The notes under the pieces were generated by a model, which was not told the origin of the DNA, made no database searches, and saw only the letters and a list, made by a program, of their open reading frames with translations. A stretch of DNA of 36,094 nucleotides from the NCBI GenBank assembly GCA_964446285.1, contig CAYUNT010000018.1, positions 1-36,094 of the forward strand, in the 5' to 3' direction. The stretch comes from CAYUNT01 sp964446285. Its GTDB lineage: Bacteria > Sumerlaeota > Sumerlaeia > SLMS01 > CAYUNT01. The position numbers were made by a program, and so were the translations under genes. The first letter of the stretch is position 1. Each line of letters starts with the position of its first letter. Below are positions 31,240-36,094 of the stretch, piece by piece.

Positions 31240-32898
31240 ATGCGCGTGTCCGATTCTCCAATTATTGTGTGGTTCCAGCTGGATTTGCGGCTGAGCGATC
31301 ACCCGGCGCTCGATGAGGCGGTGCGGCGCGGCGGACCAGTGATTCCCGTGTTCGTGTGGTCGCCGGAGGATGAATCGCCCTGGGCGCCCGGCGCGGCCTC
31401 GCGATGGTGGCTGCATCAGTCGCTGGCGAGCCTGGAGCGCGATTTGGAGGCGGCGGGGTCGCGGCTCGTGCTGCGGCGGGGTGCGGCAGCGGGAGCAGCG
31501 CTTCTTCAACTGGCGCGGGAATGCGGAGCGGGAGCGGTCTTCTGGCACCGGCGTTATGAACCTGGCGCGGCGCGGCGCGATGCGCAAATCGAGGCGGCGC
31601 TTGGAAAATGCGGGATCGAGGCGCGCCAGTTTTCGTCATCGGCGCTGCTCTTTGAACCCGATGCGCTTCAGACGGCGAGCGGCAGTCCTTACAAGGTTTT
31701 TACACCATTTTCGCGTGCGTGCTTGCGCCTGGCGGATTCCATCGCCGATCCGCTCTCGCCGCCTGCTCGCCTTGCGCCGCCATCCGAATGGCCCAAATCC
31801 GTGGCCCTGGCAGACTTGGAACTCGAGCCGAAAATAAACTGGGCGGAGGGGCTGCGAGGCGCGTGGACCCCGGGCGAGGCGGGCGCGGCGCGGCGGCTCG
31901 AACGATTTCTTGAGGAGGCAATGGAAAATTACGCGGATGGCCGTGACCAGCCCGGCATTGAAGGGGTGTCGCGCCTTTCGCCATATCTGCATTTTGGTGA
32001 AATCAGCCCGCGCCAGGTCTGGCGCGCCGTGAACGAAGCGCGTTTTTCATTGGCGCGAGCGGGAAAATCCAGCAGGGAGCGCTCGAGCGGCGTGCGCGCT
32101 GGCGCCGCCAGCGGAGAATTCGCAAAAGGTGCGGATGCCTTTTTGCGCCAACTCCTCTGGCGTGAGTTTGCCTATCATTTACTGTATCATTTTCCGCACA
32201 CGCCCGCTGAACCGCTTCGCCCGGAATTCGCGCGATTCCCCTGGCGCGAGATTACAAAAAAAGAAAAGGACCGAAGAGACATAAAGGACCGAAAGGACGC
32301 GACAAACCGAAGGGGCTTCATTAGCGCGGACGGGGACGGCGGCGCCATTGACACCGATTCAGCGGCGCAGTTTTTGCGCGCCTGGCAGCGGGGGGCCACA
32401 GGATTTCCCATCGTCGATGCGGGAATGCGCCAACTCTGGACCACGGGCTGGATGCACAATCGCGTGCGGATGATCGTGGCATCGTTTTTGGTCAAGGACT
32501 TGCTAATTTCGTGGCAGACGGGCGCACGATGGTTTTGGGACACACTTGTGGACGCCGATCTGGCGAATAACACCTTCGGCTGGCAATGGACGGCGGGATG
32601 CGGGGCAGATGCCGCGCCATTTTTTCGCGTGTTCAACCCCGCGGCGCAGGGGCGCAAATTCGATCCGGACGGCGCGTATGTGCGCGCATGGGTTCCCGAG
32701 TTGTCGCGCCTTCCCTCGCGATGCATCCACGCGCCGTGGGAAGCCTCGCCCGCCGAATTGCGCGCCGCGGGCGTGCGGCTGGGCGAAAATCATGGCGACG
32801 AGCAGGGCAACAATTACCCCCTCCCGATTGTGGACCACGCTTCCGCCCGCCTCCGCGCCCTGGACGCGCTGGCACGAATGAAGGAACATAACCGATAG
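31240..32898 (+). CDS. Class I cryptochrome/deoxyribodipyrimidine photolyase with internal insertion
   Basis: A 552-residue flavoprotein; the norm is about 470. The N-terminal antenna domain begins IIVWFQLDLRLSDHPAL. The FAD domain has LSPYLHFGEISPRQVW, then GFPIVDAGMRQLWTTGWMHN and the signature WQWTAGCGADAAPFFRVFNP (about 448-467), as in light-driven CPD photolyases. Between FPWRE and the conserved FLRAWQRG lies an insertion (about residues 338-377) rich in Lys, Arg and Asp, encoded in part by a 9-base phased repeat. Ordinary relatives go directly from FPWR to LRAWQ. A second, smaller Arg/Ser/Gly-rich insert lies before FLRQLLWREFAYH. The core motifs are intact, so activity is likely if the loops are surface-exposed. 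The start ATG at 31240 lacks a clear ribosome-binding site. Symbol phrB/phrA is not assigned. Confidence 0.9.
   Translation: MRVSDSPIIVWFQLDLRLSDHPALDEAVRRGGPVIPVFVWSPEDESPWAPGAASRWWLHQSLASLERDLEAAGSRLVLRRGAAAGAALLQLARECGAGAVFWHRRYEPGAARRDAQIEAALGKCGIEARQFSSSALLFEPDALQTASGSPYKVFTPFSRACLRLADSIADPLSPPARLAPPSEWPKSVALADLELEPKINWAEGLRGAWTPGEAGAARRLERFLEEAMENYADGRDQPGIEGVSRLSPYLHFGEISPRQVWRAVNEARFSLARAGKSSRERSSGVRAGAASGEFAKGADAFLRQLLWREFAYHLLYHFPHTPAEPLRPEFARFPWREITKKEKDRRDIKDRKDATNRRGFISADGDGGAIDTDSAAQFLRAWQRGATGFPIVDAGMRQLWTTGWMHNRVRMIVASFLVKDLLISWQTGARWFWDTLVDADLANNTFGWQWTAGCGADAAPFFRVFNPAAQGRKFDPDGAYVRAWVPELSRLPSRCIHAPWEASPAELRAAGVRLGENHGDEQGNNYPLPIVDHASARLRALDALARMKEHNR
32265..32300. repeat. 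9-bp phased tandem repeat inside the photolyase gene (tract 3)
   Basis: Four exact 9-base units: AAAGGACCG, AAGAGACAT, AAAGGACCG, AAAGGACGC. Reverse-complemented they read CGGTCCTTT-like, matching the GGTCCTATN consensus of the intergenic tracts at 10219-10254 and 28139-28174. They encode the KDRRDIKDRKDA stretch. A period of nine keeps the frame open. Confidence 0.8.
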
Positions 32899-33074
32899 CA
32901 TGATTCGGTTTGGCGTCTGCTTTCTCCTGGAACTCGCCGGGCGTGGCGGGATATACAGTCGCGGGCGTTGAATTCTGATGTATGACATTTTTCTCCACCT
33001 CAACACCCAGGAAACGGATAGGCTTTTTTCGCTGTTTTCGCATTTTTCGCGGTAGATACTCAGGATTCTAAAGA

Positions 33075-36056
33075 ATGCAGACATTGCTCATCACAGGCGC
33101 ATCGGGATTTATCGGCGGGAGGACGGCGCGGCTGGCGCTCGAACGCGGCTATCGCGTGCGGACGTTGAGCCGGCGCGAATGGGATGGGCCGCCGCTGGTC
33201 CCTGTGCGCGAACGGTTCCTCGGCGAGTTGCCTTTCGGAATTCCGCGCAAGGCGTTTGAGGGCGTGGACACGCTCGTGCATCTGGCGCACACAATGGGCG
33301 CGGAAAATGAGGCGACGGCGCGCGCGGTGAACGTCGAAGGGGCGCGCCGCCTCGCGCAAATCGCCGCCGGTGCCGGGGTCCGCAAAATCATTTATATCTC
33401 CTCGCAATCCGCACGCGAGGACGCAATCTCCGCCTATGGCAAAACCAAAATCGAAACCGAGCGCGCGCTGCTGGCGGGTCCGCTGCCTGTCGTAATTCTG
33501 CGCCCGGGGCTGGTGTATGGACCGGGAACGCGCGATCTGTTTTCGCGCATGGCGGCATCGGTGCGCCGGTTGCCTGCGCTTCCGCTCATTGGCGGCGGGC
33601 GCGCGCTCGTGCAGCCCATTCACGCCGACGACCTGGCTGAGTGCATTTTGCGTTGCGTCGAGGCGGACGCGAGCCTGGCGGGCGCCATCTTGCGCGTGGG
33701 CGATCCGAATCCCATTACGCTCGCCGACTTTTTGCAGCGCATCGCCGTCGCGCAGTCGGGGCGGCGCAAAATCGCCGTCTCGATCCCCATCGCGCCGCTT
33801 ATGACGATGGCGCGCATCGCCGAATCGCTCCACATTCCGCTGCCCATCACGACGAACAACCTCCAGGGCTTGAAGATCGTCGAGCGCATGGAGACGGGCG
33901 CTGATTTGGCGCGGATTGGCGTTCAACTGCGTCCGCTCGACAAGGCGCTTGGCGAAATCTTCGCACAAGGCAAGCCGGGAAGCCATCCGGGGCATTCCGC
34001 CGCGGCCCTATCCGCCGCGAAAACCAAGTCCACACCAGCGGAATGGCCCGTTCGCGTGGCTCTGATCGGCGCGGGGCGCATCGCGATGCTCCACACCGTG
34101 ACGATGCAGCGACTGGGCGGAATCCGCCTGGCGGCGCTGATCGACCGCAAGCCTGGCGCGTGCAAATTTCTGCAAAAGGCTGGGATTAACGCGCCGGCGT
34201 TCACGTCGCTCGAAGAGGCGCGCCGCGCCCGCGCGATCGATGCCGCCCTCATCGCCACGCCGCCGCAAACGCATCTGCCAATCGCGAGCGAATGCCTGGC
34301 GGCGAAGTTGCCCGTGTTCGTGGAAAAACCCATGTCGCCCTCGCGCAGCGCCCTTGAGGGATTCCGCCGTCTGAGCGCGTCTGTTTCGGGCGCTTCCATT
34401 TCCGGCGCGCGCATCCAGTCGGGCTACTGGGCGCCTTCTCAACCGCACATCGCCGCGGCGCTCGCGCGCCTGGCGGCGGGGGAATTCGGACGCCCCTGCA
34501 GCTTCGAGGCGTTCAGCCTGCAATCGCTGTTCCCAAGCGGAAATCGCTGGGAATCCGACCCGGCTATCGCGGGCGGCGGCGTCCTCATCAACCTCGGCGG
34601 ACATGTCCTTTCGCTCATCGTTCAAGCGTTTGGCAGGCCGCGCGCCCTCGAGGCCGCGCACCGCAGCATCACGAGCGCTCGCGTGGAAGATTCGCTTTCC
34701 GTTATATTCCAATATGACAATATGACCGGCATTTTTCACGCGGGCTGGGCCATCGACGGATTCCCCACGGCGGAGAACCGCCTGCTCATCCGCACGGATC
34801 GCGGAACGCTGCTGCTCAACAACATGTTTGCGGCGTGGATCGGGAAGGACGGACGCGTGGAAACCCTGAGCCACCAAATGGATTATGATGTAGGGTTCAA
34901 CCTCTCGCCCGACTATATCGGGGGCGGAATTGCGTCGGAATTGACGCAGTTTGCGGACTACGCGCGGGGAGGGGGAAAGGGAGAGGGAGATGCAGAGGGA
35001 GGAGCAAAAGGCGATGGCGCCGTGCCCCGCATGACGCTCGAACGCGCCGCCGAGGTGGAAGAAACGCTCTTCGACATCTACGCCGCCAGCAAGAAATCCG
35101 ACGTGTTCGCCGCGACGTTTTCGGCCTCGGGCACGGCAAATGCGTCGGGCGCGGCAAAAGACGCGAAGGGGATTGCGCCCGCTCCTTCCGCGGATTCCGT
35201 CTGGCCGTTTGATTCACAAGCGCCGCCGGTGTTCCTGGATGTTCGCGCTCTCGACCTCGCGCCCGCGATGGAAACGCTGCTTCGGATTGCGAAATCGCGT
35301 CCGGACCTTGGATTTCAGGCGCTGGCCTCCCAGGCGCGCGCGCTGTGCGAGGCCGGGGTGGACCCAAAACGCCTCGCAATCGTTGCGCCGGATTTCGTTG
35401 CCTACGCGCGCCAACTCAGCACGGGCAACGCCGGGGCGTTCTTGCGACAAATCGGCCCGTTCGCTGCGGCGGCGATGGGATTTCGCGCCTTCCGCAGCGT
35501 GGCGGCGCATCGCGGCCCGACGTTCTGGGCCATGGCCGAGGCGCTCCTGGCCGCCGATCTCGCCTTGCTTCCGCGCGATTTTGGCGGGCGCGTGCTTGTG
35601 CCGGCGTTCCTCACCGACCTCGCCGTCGCCACATGGCAAGACGGCCGCCTTGAGGTTTTGCTCGGGCAGATTCGCGCGTCGCGTCCGCGCGCCGCCGCCG
35701 GACTCCAAACCAATATCCTGCCACACACGCTCAATCGCGCGTTGTATTTGCGCCGTCCGCCCAGCGCGATGCATTTCCTTTCGTCGCCCAGCGCGGAATT
35801 CCTTTCGGAAGCGGTGAAAAATCTGCGCTGTGTTCCGCATCTGCGCGATTGCCGCCTGGCCGCAGAGACGGGGCCATTGCCCGCGCTTCTTGCCTCGCAC
35901 ACCGCACAAAACCTCCGCCAATGGGACCACGGCGCGGGCGCTGTCGTCGTCGATCCAATCTGCATTGGGAGCCTGGCGCAATTCCGCCGCGACCGCCTTG
36001 CCGACGCCTGGCGCCGCGCCTTCCCCGGCCTCGAACTCCCCGCTTCCGCTCTGTAG
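33075..36056 (+). CDS. Three-part fusion: NAD-dependent epimerase, Gfo/Idh/MocA oxidoreductase, unknown C-terminal domain
   Basis: A 993-residue cytoplasmic protein. Part 1 (1 to about 300) is an extended SDR sugar epimerase/dehydratase with TGASGFIGG (7-15) and the catalytic Y121-x3-K125 (YGKTK). Part 2 (about 322-680) is a Gfo/Idh/MocA oxidoreductase with VALIGAGRIAMLH, FVEKPMS near 414-420 and GGGVLINLGGHVLSL. A Gly-rich linker (about residues 632-646) sits near its end. Part 3 (about 719-993) has alternating strand and helix stretches (for example LGFQALASQARALCEAGVDP) suggesting a barrel, but I do not recognise it. Separate enzymes of the first two families often act in succession on nucleotide sugars; fusion would channel the product. 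The last 38 bases of the window are non-coding. The ATG at 33075 has CAGGA upstream. Confidence 0.85.
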   Translation: MQTLLITGASGFIGGRTARLALERGYRVRTLSRREWDGPPLVPVRERFLGELPFGIPRKAFEGVDTLVHLAHTMGAENEATARAVNVEGARRLAQIAAGAGVRKIIYISSQSAREDAISAYGKTKIETERALLAGPLPVVILRPGLVYGPGTRDLFSRMAASVRRLPALPLIGGGRALVQPIHADDLAECILRCVEADASLAGAILRVGDPNPITLADFLQRIAVAQSGRRKIAVSIPIAPLMTMARIAESLHIPLPITTNNLQGLKIVERMETGADLARIGVQLRPLDKALGEIFAQGKPGSHPGHSAAALSAAKTKSTPAEWPVRVALIGAGRIAMLHTVTMQRLGGIRLAALIDRKPGACKFLQKAGINAPAFTSLEEARRARAIDAALIATPPQTHLPIASECLAAKLPVFVEKPMSPSRSALEGFRRLSASVSGASISGARIQSGYWAPSQPHIAAALARLAAGEFGRPCSFEAFSLQSLFPSGNRWESDPAIAGGGVLINLGGHVLSLIVQAFGRPRALEAAHRSITSARVEDSLSVIFQYDNMTGIFHAGWAIDGFPTAENRLLIRTDRGTLLLNNMFAAWIGKDGRVETLSHQMDYDVGFNLSPDYIGGGIASELTQFADYARGGGKGEGDAEGGAKGDGAVPRMTLERAAEVEETLFDIYAASKKSDVFAATFSASGTANASGAAKDAKGIAPAPSADSVWPFDSQAPPVFLDVRALDLAPAMETLLRIAKSRPDLGFQALASQARALCEAGVDPKRLAIVAPDFVAYARQLSTGNAGAFLRQIGPFAAAAMGFRAFRSVAAHRGPTFWAMAEALLAADLALLPRDFGGRVLVPAFLTDLAVATWQDGRLEVLLGQIRASRPRAAAGLQTNILPHTLNRALYLRRPPSAMHFLSSPSAEFLSEAVKNLRCVPHLRDCRLAAETGPLPALLASHTAQNLRQWDHGAGAVVVDPICIGSLAQFRRDRLADAWRRAFPGLELPASAL

Positions 36057-36094
36057 GATTTCCTCATCTAATACCATTTTCCTTTGATTCTGTT

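Noticed and set aside
1..36094. tRNA, rRNA and known riboswitches
   Set aside because: I looked through the intergenic gaps and saw none; a covariance-model scan would be needed to exclude small RNAs.

Overview
The window reads as chromosomal DNA from an uncultured, high-GC (roughly 60%) bacterium with a didermic-style envelope gene set. The short interspersed palindromes, a REP-associated transposase, a long-linker sigma-54 and RNase Y would fit a lineage near the PVC group, Sumerlaeota or Hydrogenedentota. That placement is inference from gene style only; no rRNA or other phylogenetic marker is present. There is no sign of plasmid or phage backbone.

Layout. 231-2585 (+): a membrane glycosyltransferase fused to an NHL beta-propeller. 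2693-9118 (-): a molybdenum-hydroxylase operon, made of an FAD subunit, a fused 2Fe-2S/Moco subunit and an FdrA-like acyl-CoA-synthetase-fold protein whose start overlaps the Moco gene by 4 bases. A lower-GC two-gene cassette (HEPN-like protein plus small partner, 7311-8184) sits between the FAD and Moco genes. 9298-15462 (-): ThiD, a YtcJ-type amidohydrolase, an ArnT/PMT-like glycosyltransferase bracketed by two REP-like palindromic elements, and a GlgC-like protein with altered active-site signatures. 15813-17426 (+): RNase Y. 17908-18617: a REP-associated IS200-like transposase between long inverted repeats. 18782-19960 (+): a DegT/DnrJ/EryC1/StrS aminotransferase, converging with two membrane glycosyltransferase-like genes (19957-24159, -) and rpoN (24303-26360, -). 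26950-31020 (+): an operon of an isocitrate-dehydrogenase-like enzyme, a methylisocitrate-lyase-like enzyme and both subunits of an aconitase-family dehydratase. 31240-32898 (+): a class I photolyase. 33075-36056 (+): a three-part fusion of an NAD-dependent epimerase, a Gfo/Idh/MocA oxidoreductase and an unrecognised C-terminal domain.

Function. Three themes recur. First, surface-polymer chemistry: four GT-C-like membrane proteins, a sugar aminotransferase, an epimerase/oxidoreductase fusion and a GlgC homologue. Second, heterocycle or purine-type catabolism: the molybdenum hydroxylase, FdrA and perhaps the amidohydrolase. Third, hydroxy-acid carbon flow through the 26950-31020 operon, whose substrate is not obvious from sequence.

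The least explained items are the low-GC HEPN-like pair inside the hydroxylase operon; the exact 24-residue tandem repeats inside the sigma-54 core-binding region; the 993-residue fusion; the GlgC homologue with a changed catalytic motif; and several families of short palindromic or 9-bp phased repeats, one of which lies in frame inside the photolyase gene.
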